DNA of 64,000 nt from Anaerostipes sp. 992a. Its GTDB lineage: Bacteria > Bacillota > Clostridia > Lachnospirales > Lachnospiraceae. Shown piece by piece: positions 54,860 through 64,000 of the stretch. The notes below the pieces were generated by a model. It saw only the letters and a program-made list of their open reading frames with translations. It made no database searches and was not told the DNA's origin. The DNA is taken from NCBI RefSeq assembly GCF_001940245.1, contig NZ_MJIG01000004.1:434001-498000 (forward strand), written 5' to 3'. Each line of letters begins with the position of its first letter. Within the stretch, counting starts at the first letter, position 1. The translations under genes and the position numbers were made by a program.

Positions 54860-54885
54860 GCCTCATTGCAAAAAAGCAATGAGGC
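54860..54885 (-). terminator. Terminator of ribU
   Basis: GCCTCATTGC pairs perfectly with GCAATGAGGC around a 6-base loop, followed by TTTTCTT on the minus strand, 12 bases after the ribU stop. Confidence 0.9.
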
Positions 54886-54897
54886 CTTCCATTATTC

Positions 54898-55503
54898 TTA
54901 ATATTTATTGGTTCCCTTAATAATTGGTGAAATATGTTTATAAATAACGAAGGTGATTAACACACTGCACATTCCCTTAATAAAGGTAAATGGCATATTG
55001 AAGATAATCAACGCTTCTAACAGATTATCAATTCCAGAATAAATAGCCTGATACATTCCTAAAATAGCTTCCAACGGCATAAACATGGTATATACTGGAT
55101 ATACTACAAAATAATTGGAGAATACGCTGAATACTGCCATTATAACGGCTCCCAGCAACGCCCCGACAAATGCTGACTTTTTATTCTTATTCTTTTTATA
55201 AACTAAACCAGCCGGCATTACGAAGGCACATCCTAAAATAAAATTAGATAATTCTCCAACTCCTCCCGTGGTGGAAAACATCAGATTGATCAGATTCTTT
55301 ACCAGACATACCATAACACCAGATAATGGTCCCATGGAAAATGCTGCGATCAATGCTGGCAATTCTGAAAAATCCATTTTGATGAAGCTTGGCATCAATG
55401 GAACATTAAAACTAAACATCATCAATACTGCAGATAATGCTCCAAATAAACCTGTCATTGTAATTGTTCTCACGTTAATTTTTTTCTCTTTTCTGTTTGT
55501 CAT
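54898..55503 (-). CDS. ribU: Riboflavin ECF transporter S component
   Basis: 201 residues from ATG 55503 (GGAG 9 bases upstream). Five to six membrane helices; LPALIAAFSMGPLSGVMVCL and KNLINLMFS match RibU, the substrate-binding unit that uses the shared ECF energising module to import riboflavin. An FMN riboswitch and attenuator lie directly upstream, which confirms the substrate. Confidence 0.93.
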   Translation of the reverse strand: MTNRKEKKINVRTITMTGLFGALSAVLMMFSFNVPLMPSFIKMDFSELPALIAAFSMGPLSGVMVCLVKNLINLMFSTTGGVGELSNFILGCAFVMPAGLVYKKNKNKKSAFVGALLGAVIMAVFSVFSNYFVVYPVYTMFMPLEAILGMYQAIYSGIDNLLEALIIFNMPFTFIKGMCSVLITFVIYKHISPIIKGTNKY

Positions 55504-55614
55504 CTCTTCCATCTCCTCTTATTATTTCTTCGAAATATCTCAAGAAATAAAGGCAGAAACTGTCAAATCCTCTTGATGTACTTTTGTTACATATAAAATT
55601 TTAATGTAACAAAA

Positions 55615-55641
55615 AGCCCTGAATATAAAATATTCAGGGCT
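55615..55641 (-). terminator. Attenuator hairpin of the FMN riboswitch
   Basis: AGCCCTGAATA pairs with TATTCAGGGCT, followed by TTTTTG on the minus strand. It sits between the riboswitch and ribU, as in transcription attenuation. Confidence 0.85.
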
Positions 55642-55710
55642 AATATTTATTCATAATCACTACAATAGAAATCTTCTCCTGCGAGATTAATTTACACCAG
55701 TTTCTACTTT

Positions 55711-55814
55711 CTTCTCTCATCCAGACTTTAACTGTCGGCTTCGGAATCTCACCGAATCATGCATATGCTCGCGGGCTATACCGCCGGTAGGGAATCACAC
55801 CCTGCCCCGAAGAT
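55711..55814 (-). promoter_or_regulatory. FMN riboswitch (RFN element)
   Basis: The minus strand shows the RFN conserved order: ATCTTCGGGGCAGGGTG, ATTCCCTACCGGCGGT, GCCCGCGAG, GATTCGGTGAGATTCCG, AAGCCGACAGTTAAAGTCTG and GATGAGAGA. When FMN is bound it should favour the terminator and reduce ribU expression. Confidence 0.97.
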
Positions 55815-55880
55815 ATTAAATTAACGATTATAATTATATCTCACAGACTCACATTTGTAAAGTAGTTTTCTGGTAATCCA

Positions 55881-57962
55881 CTAGTCATCCAGTTTTTTCA
55901 AAACCGCACCTGTACGTGCTGGTGAATAGAACTGGAATCCTTTCTTCGTATGAGTCACCTTCTTGATCGTCTTCTTCTCAATAAAGGCTCCCTTCTTATC
56001 TGGATCTTTAACTTTCTCTACAACTTCCTCTTCTCTTACTTCTTCTACTTCTTTCGCTTCATAGATATAGTCTTCAGAAATCAATCCGTTGCCGCCAAAC
56101 TTCTTATCATCTGTATCTAAAACTACCTGATACTTACCAGTCTCCAGGGTTGGAATCCAATATCCATCCTTTGACCATGTTGGATGGAAGTTAAAGATGA
56201 ATAAAAGTCCTGCACGTTCATAGATCAGCATATTGCCATTGCTATCCATCCAAAGGTTATTTGGACGTGCTTCCAACAGATCATACTCTTTAGAAAGAGC
56301 AATCATTGCCTTATCAAAATCATTTAAGAAATGATATCGAAGATTCTTATCATCCACCAAATGCCATTGACGTCTGCAATAGTGATAGCTCCAATCATTA
56401 CCTTCTCGTGGGAAATCAATCCATTCCGGATGTCCAAATTCATTACCCATAAAGTTCAAATATCCATCACCGGATAATGAATGTGTAACCAGACGAATCA
56501 TCTTATGTAAAGCAACACCTCGGTCTACTACCATGTTCTGAGACCCTACTTCCATTCCCCAGTACATATCCGCATCACATAAACGGAACATAATGGTCTT
56601 ATCACCAACCAAAGCCTGATCATGGGACTCTACATAACCGATTACCTTTTCTTCTGGTCTTCTTCCTGTCAGTTCACCCCAGATCTTCCATACATCCCAT
56701 TGTTCATCGGAACATTCTTTCAATGTACGAATCCAGAAATCCGGTGTTCCCATTGCCAGACGATAATCAAATCCAATACCTCCATCAGCGATCGGCAAAC
56801 ACATTCCCGGCATTCCAGACATATCCTCTGCAATCGTAACTGCTTCTGGATTAATATCATGAATCAACTCATTGGCTAGCTGTAAATATACTAAAGCATC
56901 AAATTCCGTATTCAGACTATAATACTTATCATAACAATCAAAGCTGCTTCCCAGTCCATGATCTTTATAAATCATAGAGGTAACACCATCAAAGCGGAAT
57001 CCATCAAAATGATATACATCCATCCAGAATTTCAAATTGGATAACAGAAAATGAATGACTTCATCCTTATCATAGTTGAACAGTTTCGTATCCCAGGCAC
57101 TGTGATTTCCTTTATCACCTCCATGGAAAAACTGATATTCTGTACCATCAAACATATTCAGCCCTTCATTGGTATTCTTAACCGCATGAGAGTGAACAAC
57201 ATCTAAAAGCACCCGGATTCCCATCTTATGTGCAGTATTGATCAATGATTTTAACTCTTCTGGAGTTCCATATCGAGAAGATGCTGCAAAAAAGTTAGAT
57301 ACCTGATAACCAAAAGATCCATAATATGGATGTTCCATAATAGCCATGATCTGAATGGTATTATATCCTAATTCTTTAATTCTAGGCAGGGTACTATCGC
57401 GAAATTCCGTATAGCTTCCTATTCCATATTTATTCTGAGCCATACCAATGTGACATTCATAAATCAACGGAACCTCTTCTCCATGAAAATCTGCATCCTG
57501 CCAAGGAAAATCTGCATAAACATCCCATACCTGTGCACACCACAAAGTCGTCTCTTCATCCTGTACAACTCTGGTTGCATATGTAGGAATTCGTTCCAAT
57601 TGCTTGCCATCATGAATTACGACTGCTTTTACTAAACAGCCATTCCACAATGCATCTTCCCCTTCCAGAAAGATTTCAAATCTTCCATGGTCCAATTTCT
57701 TCATTGGGTGGGAAGTTGGATTCCAGTCATTGAATTCCCCCATAAAATACATCTTTTCTGCACCTGGAGCCCATTCTCGGTAATACCATCCGCCATCGGC
57801 CTTATGAATTCCATAATAGGCATGTCCATTAGCAAAATCCTTTAAGGAATCTGCTTTCGTTAATAATTTTTTTCTTTTTGCCTCGTACTGTTTCATACGG
57901 GCATCAATATCCCCTTCAAAATTCTTCAATAAACCATCTAATTCTGTAATCTTGTACGACAT
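55881..57962 (-). CDS. glgB: 1,4-alpha-glucan branching enzyme
   Basis: 693 residues from ATG 57962 (GGTGG 5 bases upstream). The N-terminal CBM48 (YYREWAPGAEKMYFMGEFND) precedes a GH13 barrel with nucleophile FDGFRFDGVTSM, acid-base TIAEDMSGMPG and YVESHDQALVG. It forms alpha-1,6 branches in glycogen. The sequence style is closer to the eukaryote-like GH13_8 group than to E. coli GlgB. The C-terminal ~60 residues hold an acidic/basic insert (EVEEVREEEVVEKVKDPDKK) before FYSPARTGAVLKKL. No other glg gene is nearby. Confidence 0.93.
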   Translation of the reverse strand: MSYKITELDGLLKNFEGDIDARMKQYEAKRKKLLTKADSLKDFANGHAYYGIHKADGGWYYREWAPGAEKMYFMGEFNDWNPTSHPMKKLDHGRFEIFLEGEDALWNGCLVKAVVIHDGKQLERIPTYATRVVQDEETTLWCAQVWDVYADFPWQDADFHGEEVPLIYECHIGMAQNKYGIGSYTEFRDSTLPRIKELGYNTIQIMAIMEHPYYGSFGYQVSNFFAASSRYGTPEELKSLINTAHKMGIRVLLDVVHSHAVKNTNEGLNMFDGTEYQFFHGGDKGNHSAWDTKLFNYDKDEVIHFLLSNLKFWMDVYHFDGFRFDGVTSMIYKDHGLGSSFDCYDKYYSLNTEFDALVYLQLANELIHDINPEAVTIAEDMSGMPGMCLPIADGGIGFDYRLAMGTPDFWIRTLKECSDEQWDVWKIWGELTGRRPEEKVIGYVESHDQALVGDKTIMFRLCDADMYWGMEVGSQNMVVDRGVALHKMIRLVTHSLSGDGYLNFMGNEFGHPEWIDFPREGNDWSYHYCRRQWHLVDDKNLRYHFLNDFDKAMIALSKEYDLLEARPNNLWMDSNGNMLIYERAGLLFIFNFHPTWSKDGYWIPTLETGKYQVVLDTDDKKFGGNGLISEDYIYEAKEVEEVREEEVVEKVKDPDKKGAFIEKKTIKKVTHTKKGFQFYSPARTGAVLKKLDD

Positions 57963-58052
57963 AATACCACCCACCTTATTGTTTTTTCATAGTTTTTTAA
58001 AAGAAAAATGCTTTTTCTTTGTACATATTATACTATCATTACCTATGTTCCG

Positions 58053-58577
58053 TCAACTTATTTGCAAAATCATCAGCTTAGGAGTTACATATATTTCCAT
58101 CAGTATGCCAATGATAAACATGACGATCATAAAAACATAACTCTGATATGCCTTTTGTTTTCCTTTATCTGATTCTCCACGCATCCAGAAATATCCTGCC
58201 ACTCCATAGCACAGCCACTGTGGAAAAACTGCCGCAAAAATCATCCATATGCCCTTTCCTCCAGTCTGTAAAAGCTGATAGGTAAAAAACATTCCAAAGG
58301 AAAAGGATCCCAGGAACCCCAGCACGCCAATCACTGCTTCCAGTACAAAGAGTCTCAAGACCACTGCCAACAGCATCATCTGAGTTAGTCTCTTTCCCAG
58401 CATATAGGTCGCATAATGAATCATATTCTCCTGAACTCCTCTTACCGCTGATGTCAGATTCAAATTTAATTCTGCCAGAAAATAATAGTTCGATTCATAT
58501 GTCATATTCGTCACAATAGAACCAGCTGCCAATCCTACGATCAGAACGGCCAACCCGATTTTCTTATATCTGCTCAT
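58053..58577 (-). CDS. spoIIM: Stage II sporulation protein M-like
   Basis: 174 residues from ATG 58577 (AAGGAGAG upstream). Five hydrophobic helices, with FGMFFTYQLLQTGGKGIWMI as a central motif, fit SpoIIM, which with SpoIID and SpoIIP remodels peptidoglycan during engulfment. Its position downstream of the NUDIX gene matches other Lachnospiraceae, where xerD often follows; here glgB follows instead. Confidence 0.8.
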   Translation of the reverse strand: MSRYKKIGLAVLIVGLAAGSIVTNMTYESNYYFLAELNLNLTSAVRGVQENMIHYATYMLGKRLTQMMLLAVVLRLFVLEAVIGVLGFLGSFSFGMFFTYQLLQTGGKGIWMIFAAVFPQWLCYGVAGYFWMRGESDKGKQKAYQSYVFMIVMFIIGILMEIYVTPKLMILQIS

Positions 58578-58690
58578 AGTCTCTCCTTCATCTCTTGAGT
58601 TCAAGTATTTCTTCTGCCCCAATTTGATATATATGCAGATTCTATTGATTTATGACAATCAATGATATAATCTTAAGAAAACAGATTTCT

Positions 58691-59230
58691 TTACTTATCT
58701 TGCTTCTGACTTACCTGATATGCCAAAATTCCAGCTACCGTCTTGCTATCCACGATGGTTCCATTTAAGATCATCTCCACCGCTTCTCCTACCGTTACCA
58801 CTTTTAAGTCAATCTCTTCGTCTTCATCCAAATGTTGCTCTGTCTTCATCAGATTCTTTGCCACATAAATTGGTATCGTTTCATCACAAAATCCAATAGC
58901 AGTCACGACCTTAATCAGAAATTGAATGTTATCTGAACGATACCCTGTCTCTTCTTCGATTTCTCTGGACACACAATCATATGCACTTTCGCCTTTTTCA
59001 ATACCTCCTGCTGGTATCTCAAACGTCTTTTTACCCAATGCATTACGGAATTGTTCTACCAGAATGATTCTTCCATCCTCCAGAACTGGAATGATCGCAG
59101 CAGCTCCTGGATGCTTTACCAAGTCCCATTCAACCACATTTCCGTTGGGAAGTTTTAAAATATCCTTATAAAATCCAACTACTTTCCCCTGATACATCAG
59201 TTCCTGTCTGATTCTCTTATATTCTCCCAT
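58691..59230 (-). CDS. NUDIX hydrolase, ADP-ribose pyrophosphatase type
   Basis: 179 residues. The complete Nudix box is GGIEKGESAYDCVSREIEEETG. The N-terminal strand region (QGKVVGFYKDILKLPNG) and FEIPAGG are typical of ADP-ribose/GDP-mannose pyrophosphatases (NudF). It hydrolyses ADP-ribose or similar. Upstream of spoIIM by about 110 bases. Confidence 0.92.
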   Translation of the reverse strand: MGEYKRIRQELMYQGKVVGFYKDILKLPNGNVVEWDLVKHPGAAAIIPVLEDGRIILVEQFRNALGKKTFEIPAGGIEKGESAYDCVSREIEEETGYRSDNIQFLIKVVTAIGFCDETIPIYVAKNLMKTEQHLDEDEEIDLKVVTVGEAVEMILNGTIVDSKTVAGILAYQVSQKQDK

Positions 59231-59319
59231 AAAGTCCTCCTATCTTTTGGCTTCAGAAATTTTTTATGAGTATTTTTATTACATAAGAAATTTTAGAGAT
59301 TTCTTGTATAGTTAAGAAA

Positions 59320-59344
59320 AGCGATAGACGAAATGTCTATCGCT
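59320..59344 (-). terminator. Terminator of rny
   Basis: AGCGATAGAC pairs perfectly with GTCTATCGCT with a 5-base loop, followed by TTTTCTTAA on the minus strand. A degenerate palindrome of the dispersed family lies next to it. Confidence 0.88.
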
Positions 59345-59375
59345 GCTTTTTCTATCCATGACATCACATAAATGA

Positions 59376-60923
59376 TTATTTTGCATAATCAGTTGCTCTG
59401 GATTCACGAATTACGTTTACTTTGATCTGTCCAGGATATTCTAACTCGGCTTCAATCTGTTTAGAAATATCTCTTGCTAAAATAATCATGTCACTGTCAC
59501 TTACCTGTTCTGGAACTACCATAACACGGATTTCTCTACCTGCCTGAATTGCAAAAGTTTTATCAACGCCTTTGTATGAATTTGCAATATCTTCTAATTG
59601 TTTTAATCTGGTCGTATAGCTTTCCAGAGTTTCACGTCTGGCACCTGGTCTTGCAGCTGAAATTGTATCGGCTGCCTGAACAATACATGCAATCAATGAC
59701 TGTGGCTCACTATCTCCATGATGTGATTCTACAGCATTAATAACAATTGGAGATTCCTTATAACGGCGGCATAAATCAACACCAATCTGAATATGAGAAC
59801 CTTCAATCTCATGGTCAATGGATTTACCAATATCATGTAATAATCCGGCACGCTTTGCCATACGAATATCCACACCAATTTCTGCAGCCAGCAGACCTGA
59901 TAGCTGTGCAACTTCGATAGAATGCTTCAAAGCATTCTGTCCATAACTGGTACGGAATTTCATCTTACCTAATAAACGTACCAATTCTGGATGAATACCA
60001 TGTACTCCAACTTCCAAAGTAGCAGCTTCACCTTCTTCTCTCATCATTGCTTCTACTTCTTTTGTTGCTTTCTCTACCATCTCTTCAATTCTTGCTGGAT
60101 GAATACGCCCATCCACAATTAATTTTTCAAGTGCAATTCTTGCGATTTCTCTTCTAACTGGGTCAAAGCTTGATAAAATAACAGCTTCTGGAGTATCATC
60201 GATAATAAGATCAACACCAGTCATCGTCTCTAAAGTACGAATATTACGTCCTTCACGTCCAATGATTCTTCCTTTCATCTCATCGTTCGGAAGCTGTACT
60301 AAAGAAATCGTTGTCTCTGCAACATGATCTGCTGCACATTTCTGAATTGCAGTTACTACATATTCCTTTGCTTTCTTAGATGCTTCTTCCTTTGCTTTTG
60401 TCGTCATCTCTTTAATCATGACGGCAGTCTCATGTTTTACGTCATCTTCAACCATAGTTAATAAATATTCTTTTGCCTGTTCAGAGGTTAATCCAGAAAT
60501 ACGTTCCAGTTCCTGTAAATGTTTCGCTTGAAGTTTTTCCACTTCTGCCTTCTGCCTATTCAGATTAGATTCTCTGGAAGCAAGAGATGCTTCTTTTCGA
60601 TCTAATGCATCAGACTTACGTTCAATTGCTTCTTCTTTGCCCAAAACACGTTTTTCATAACGCTGCAGCTCTGCCCGGCGCTCTTTTGTCTCTTTTTCAA
60701 ACTCATTCTTCGCCTTAATGGTCTCTTCCTTCACTGCAAGGCTTGCTTCGCGCTTTGTTGCTTCTGCATTCTTCAATGCATCGTCTATAATCGCTCTGGC
60801 TTTGGTATTGGCATCACCAATCTTTTCCTCTTCCAACTTCTTATGGTGATTAATCCCACAAATTACGGACACAGGAACAGCTATTACCAGAGTAATAATT
60901 ACGGCAATCACAGTTGTTAGCAT
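59376..60923 (-). CDS. rny: Ribonuclease Y
   Basis: 515 residues from ATG 60923 (AGGAGGTGG 8 bases upstream; the longer frame is not used). One N-terminal membrane helix ([20 protein letters not shown]), a long coiled coil (residues ~30-180), a KH domain ([15 protein letters not shown]) and an HD domain with [12 protein letters not shown] and VESHHGD. It is a membrane-anchored endoribonuclease that starts mRNA decay. It lies in the recA-recX-rny order typical of Clostridia. Confidence 0.97.
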   Translation of the reverse strand: MLTTVIAVIITLVIAVPVSVICGINHHKKLEEEKIGDANTKARAIIDDALKNAEATKREASLAVKEETIKAKNEFEKETKERRAELQRYEKRVLGKEEAIERKSDALDRKEASLASRESNLNRQKAEVEKLQAKHLQELERISGLTSEQAKEYLLTMVEDDVKHETAVMIKEMTTKAKEEASKKAKEYVVTAIQKCAADHVAETTISLVQLPNDEMKGRIIGREGRNIRTLETMTGVDLIIDDTPEAVILSSFDPVRREIARIALEKLIVDGRIHPARIEEMVEKATKEVEAMMREEGEAATLEVGVHGIHPELVRLLGKMKFRTSYGQNALKHSIEVAQLSGLLAAEIGVDIRMAKRAGLLHDIGKSIDHEIEGSHIQIGVDLCRRYKESPIVINAVESHHGDSEPQSLIACIVQAADTISAARPGARRETLESYTTRLKQLEDIANSYKGVDKTFAIQAGREIRVMVVPEQVSDSDMIILARDISKQIEAELEYPGQIKVNVIRESRATDYAK

Positions 60924-61047
60924 ATTACAGGCCACCTCCTTATTCAATTGTTTGTACAACAGTACAACAAATAAATTTTATACTTTTTTATGAATTATGT
61001 CAAGTAACCTGTTCATTTTTATTAGTAATGATTACCAAAATACACCG

Positions 61048-61668
61048 TCAGATAAAATCCTCACGGTCCCGATACTCACTTAGCAGACCGATAATCATCG
61101 AAGATGGATATCCCTTTCTGGCAAAAAAGGCATAATGCTTCTGAAAATTCTCTTTGGTAACGGGTCCTTTTGTTCGCATTCTCTTTTGCATCAAAGCCTT
61201 CAATGCTTCCTCTTCCATCTCTTCTGGTCGTTCCTCCCAGGCCTGCTCAAACATCTCCTTGGGAATTCCCTTTCGTCCCAATTCCTGCTGCATCTGCATC
61301 CTGCTCTTCTTTTGTCCATGTAACTCAATATAGCTTTGTACATAGGCTTTATCATCCAAAAATCTATATTCTTTTAAAAATCCCAAAACCTGTCGGATAA
61401 TCATTGCCGGATATCCTGCCTGTTCCAGTCTCTGACTTAATTCCTTTGTGGTTCGGTTTCCATATTTTAACAAGGATAATGCCTTATCCTTTGCTCTTGG
61501 TAAAAGAATCAGCTGATAGATATCCTCTACCAGCTGATCACTTAACTCATCTCCTTCTTTGAAACAAAGACGCCTCAGTTCCTTCTGATAAAGAAAAAAG
61601 GCATATTCTCCATCCAGATCAACCTGAACCTTATACTTTCCATCCAATTTTAACTGCGTAACTGTCAT
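61048..61668 (-). CDS. recX: RecX regulatory protein
   Basis: 206 residues of three-helix RecX repeats (KDKALSLLKYGNRTTKELSQ, then RQVLGFLKEYRFLDDKAYVQ). RecX caps or modulates RecA filaments. The start ATG overlaps the recA stop (TAATG), so translation is coupled. A little longer than average for the family at the C-terminus. Confidence 0.95.
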   Translation of the reverse strand: MTVTQLKLDGKYKVQVDLDGEYAFFLYQKELRRLCFKEGDELSDQLVEDIYQLILLPRAKDKALSLLKYGNRTTKELSQRLEQAGYPAMIIRQVLGFLKEYRFLDDKAYVQSYIELHGQKKSRMQMQQELGRKGIPKEMFEQAWEERPEEMEEEALKALMQKRMRTKGPVTKENFQKHYAFFARKGYPSSMIIGLLSEYRDREDFI

Positions 61669-62708
61669 TATTCTTCAGTCTTTCCTTCTGTTGCTTCTGC
61701 TTCATCTGCTTCTCCGCCTATATTGTACACTGCGCGCACTTTAGCTTCTACCTCTTCCATGATTTCCGGATGCTCTCTTAAAAACTGCTTGCTGTTCTCA
61801 CGTCCTTGTCCGATCTTCTGGCCTTCATAAGAATACCATGCACCACTCTTATTGATAATATTCTCATTAGCAGCAAGATCGAGGATATCACCCTCTTTAG
61901 AAATTCCTTTTCCAAACATAATATCAAATTCTGCTTCCCGGAATGGAGGCGCGATCTTATTCTTAACTACACGGACTCTCGTTCGATTTCCTACCATCTC
62001 TCCGCCCTGCTTTAATGTCTCAATTCTGCGGACATCCAAACGGATAGAAGAATAGAACTTCAGAGCCCTTCCACCAGTCGTTGTCTCCGGATTCCCAAAC
62101 ATAACGCCTACCTTCTCACGAAGCTGGTTGATAAAGATAACAACACAATTTGATTTGCTAATGGCTGCGGTCAACTTACGAAGTGCCTGTGACATCAGAC
62201 GTGCATGCAACCCTACATGTGAATCTCCCATCTCGCCGTCAATCTCTGCCTTCGGTACCAGAGCTGCAACAGAGTCTACGATCACAATATCCATAGCACC
62301 GGAACGAACCATCGTCTCCGTGATCTCCAGTGCCTGTTCTCCATTATCTGGCTGGGAAATATATAAATTGTCAATATCCACACCAATATTCTTCGCATAT
62401 ATCGGATCCAATGCATGCTCCGCATCAATAAATCCTGCGATTCCGCCTCTCTTCTGAACTTCTGCAATCATATGAAGTGCTACTGTTGTCTTACCACTGG
62501 ATTCTGGTCCGTATACTTCAATAATTCTTCCCTTAGGGACACCTCCCAGGCCCAGTGCGATGTCCAGACTTAAAGAACCTGTCGGTATGGTCTCCACATT
62601 CATATTAGCACCGGATTCTCCCAGCTTCATAACGGCTCCTTTTCCATAATCCTTCTCTAATTTGGAAATTGCCGCTTCCAGAGCTTTTAACTTTTCTTCC
62701 TTGGCCAT
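61668..62708 (-). CDS. recA: Recombinase RecA
   Basis: 346 residues. Walker [12 protein letters not shown] (about residue 68), Walker [12 protein letters not shown]1 [16 protein letters not shown] and L2 [18 protein letters not shown] are all intact. It forms filaments on single-stranded DNA for recombination and SOS induction. A LexA-like box overlaps its -35. AAAGGAG precedes the ATG. Confidence 0.99.
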   Translation of the reverse strand: MAKEEKLKALEAAISKLEKDYGKGAVMKLGESGANMNVETIPTGSLSLDIALGLGGVPKGRIIEVYGPESSGKTTVALHMIAEVQKRGGIAGFIDAEHALDPIYAKNIGVDIDNLYISQPDNGEQALEITETMVRSGAMDIVIVDSVAALVPKAEIDGEMGDSHVGLHARLMSQALRKLTAAISKSNCVVIFINQLREKVGVMFGNPETTTGGRALKFYSSIRLDVRRIETLKQGGEMVGNRTRVRVVKNKIAPPFREAEFDIMFGKGISKEGDILDLAANENIINKSGAWYSYEGQKIGQGRENSKQFLREHPEIMEEVEAKVRAVYNIGGEADEAEATEGKTEE

Positions 62709-62774
62709 ATCTATATTCTCCTTTTCTATCTCGCTTAATCTAATCCTTTACTTTCATTTCTCTTAAGTGCTCTC

Positions 62775-62809
62775 ATTATATCATAGAGCCCAAAACAAAA
62801 CAAGTGTTC
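62775..62809 (-). promoter_or_regulatory. recA promoter with LexA-like box
   Basis: -10 TATAAT (62775-62780) and -35 TTGTTT (62798-62803) are 17 bases apart. GAACACTTGTTT (62798-62809) matches the Gram-positive SOS box GAACN4GTTC with one mismatch and covers the -35. The rest of the 62709-63011 gap is A/T rich without a gene. Confidence 0.7.
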
Positions 62810-63011
62810 TGCCGAAAATTTGTTCGATTTCACTCCATCTCTCTTTATTTTACCACACCTTGTATTCTATCACAATGGCTTTTCCATTTTTTTACATTCA
62901 TTTATTTTGCACCCTGATGCATGACTGCATTGCAGCCTTCCTATACACATCGTGTAAACTTCCGAAGAGTTTTGATCGCATAAGAACTTCCTTGAATTTT
63001 TTATACAATCA

Positions 63012-63063
63012 AAAAGGAGCTATGCTCCGAAAAGACGTATCTTCTCATTAACCATAACTCCTT
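63012..63063 (-). terminator. Terminator of cinA
   Basis: AAGGAGTTATG pairs with CATAGCTCCTT across a 30-base loop, followed by TTTGATTG. Also carries the AAAGGAGCTATGC arm seen near 38.95 kb. Confidence 0.6.
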
Positions 63064-63073
63064 CCACTCGTTC

Positions 63074-64000
63074 CTAAATGGTCTCCTCATACTCGTGTAA
63101 TATCGCATGACGCATCAGCGTCATTGCCTTTACTACTGCACTGTTTCGGACGCGGGAACGGTTCCCTTTTAATTGAAATTTTTGTACGGATGTATGCCCA
63201 TTGACCGTACATCCAATATAAACCAGACCTGGTTTTTTCGTATCGGTACCCCCTCCAGGTCCGGCAAGCCCTGTGGTAACCACAGCCACTTGGGCTTCTG
63301 TAGTCTTTGCAAGTCCTTCTGCCATCTCTCTGGCACACTCTTCAGAAACTGCTCCATGCTCTTTTAGCGTCTGCTCAGAGACACCTAAATATCTCATTTT
63401 TGCTTCATTTGCATAAGTAATAAAGCCCTCTTTAAAACAGTCGGAAACTCCGGCCACATTAACCATTCGCCCAGCTAAAAGTCCTCCCGTACAGGATTCG
63501 GCCGTTGCAAATGTTAGATTATGCTTCTTCATCAGCTCTACCAATGCCTCTTCCATGGTGATATGCTCCTCAATGGTAAAAACGTGCCGCCCAAACCGCC
63601 TTTTTAATTCCTCCACCACAGGCATAACCAGCTCTCTGGCTTCTTTCTCATCCTTCGCCTTTGCTGTTACCCTAAGATGCACTTCTCCTGGCTTTGCGTA
63701 TGGAGCCACTGTAGGATTGCTCTGGCTGTTGATCAGATCCAGAATCTGCGTTTCCACAGAACTTTCTCCAATGGTATCGATCTTTACTACTTTTGAATAG
63801 ATCACACCTTGCTCAATTCCACACAAGTATGGTGCTACATCCTTTTCAAACATAGGAATCAATTCGTTTGGAGGTCCCGGAAGGAGAATCATCTTCTTCT
63901 GATCCTCTGCCTGTATGATCAGACCAGGTGCTGTTCCATTGTCGTTATATAATACAATCGAATCCTCTGGTACGATGGCCTGCTTCCAATTATTTTCACT
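63074..64000 (-). CDS. cinA: CinA-like protein, N-terminus beyond the window
   Basis: 309 codons are visible; the frame continues past base 64000 (NNWKQAIVPEDSIVLYNDNG, TAPGLIIQAEDQKKM), so the start is outside. The LLPGPPNELIPMF segment ends the molybdopterin-binding-like CinA domain (ADP-ribose pyrophosphatase activity in relatives). The C-terminal domain has TAESCTGGLLAGRMVNVAGV and TTGLAGPGGGTDTKKPG, the nicotinamide-mononucleotide deamidase (PncC) motif. It sits upstream of recA as in many Firmicutes. Confidence 0.96.
   Translation of the reverse strand, partial: SENNWKQAIVPEDSIVLYNDNGTAPGLIIQAEDQKKMILLPGPPNELIPMFEKDVAPYLCGIEQGVIYSKVVKIDTIGESSVETQILDLINSQSNPTVAPYAKPGEVHLRVTAKAKDEKEARELVMPVVEELKRRFGRHVFTIEEHITMEEALVELMKKHNLTFATAESCTGGLLAGRMVNVAGVSDCFKEGFITYANEAKMRYLGVSEQTLKEHGAVSEECAREMAEGLAKTTEAQVAVVTTGLAGPGGGTDTKKPGLVYIGCTVNGHTSVQKFQLKGNRSRVRNSAVVKAMTLMRHAILHEYEETI

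Noticed and set aside
1-64000. CRISPR array or cas genes
   Set aside because: I saw no regularly spaced direct repeats and no Cas-like protein; TnpB is the only related nuclease.

Overview
The window looks like a chromosomal segment of a spore-forming, low-GC Clostridia, most likely Lachnospiraceae. This rests on gene content and order, not on any database search. The right end has cinA-recA-recX-rny in the clostridial order. Two sporulation genes occur (a spoIIM-like gene and a spoIVB fragment), as do small families I associate with Lachnospiraceae (DUF3793, DUF6465, DUF5685). There is an FMN-riboswitch-controlled ribU and many AGGAGG-type ribosome binding sites. Almost all genes up to 40 kb, and most after, are on the minus strand.

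Positions 1-26.3 kb are an accessory region dominated by genome-defence and toxin-type genes. From left to right it holds: a HEPN-type protein with an Rx4H motif and a partner running off the edge; an orphan tandem Phd/YefM antitoxin; the 3' end of spoIVB with its terminator; a Gabija-like UvrD helicase and OLD nuclease; a type I restriction-modification operon (hsdM-hsdS-DUF3800-hsdR) that appears to run straight into the Gabija pair; a DUF6650-like gene; a class II Fic protein; a TnpV/DUF6809 pair of Tn4451-type elements; a DUF3990-XRE toxin-antitoxin candidate with two operator copies; a mosaic pseudogene with Fic and phage terminase fragments; a plus-strand membrane protein and YbjQ pair; a NUDIX plus PLD-helicase-DUF3427 pair; and an unrecognised three-gene cassette (hypothetical protein, wHTH/zinc-ribbon protein, PD-(D/E)XK nuclease). 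The last cassette is the best candidate for an undescribed system. The region ends in a scar of phage-tail and ABC-F fragments.

Positions 26.3-33 kb hold a sucrose or fructan module (GH32 hydrolase, PTS EIIBCA, LacI regulator). A near-perfect sigma-A promoter is bracketed by two matching operators. Next to it lies an IS607-type element with an intact TnpB but an internally deleted TnpA, then a roughly 235-bp imperfect inverted repeat.

Positions 33-64 kb look like ordinary chromosome. They hold an M20 amidohydrolase; an ArsR-permease-thioredoxin cluster; two coupled MATE exporters; a Fur-box-linked flavodoxin with a frameshifted DUF3793 gene; two two-component systems; hisFH with a SIR2-like gene; tRNA-Gly(GCC); a second M20 amidohydrolase; carbonic anhydrase and DegV; ribU with an FMN riboswitch and attenuator; glgB; spoIIM; a NUDIX gene; and rny-recX-recA-cinA, with a LexA-like box over the recA -35. 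A family of degenerate palindromes related to TTACATAAGAAATT is scattered through the right part (about 47-63 kb) and was not noticed in the accessory region.
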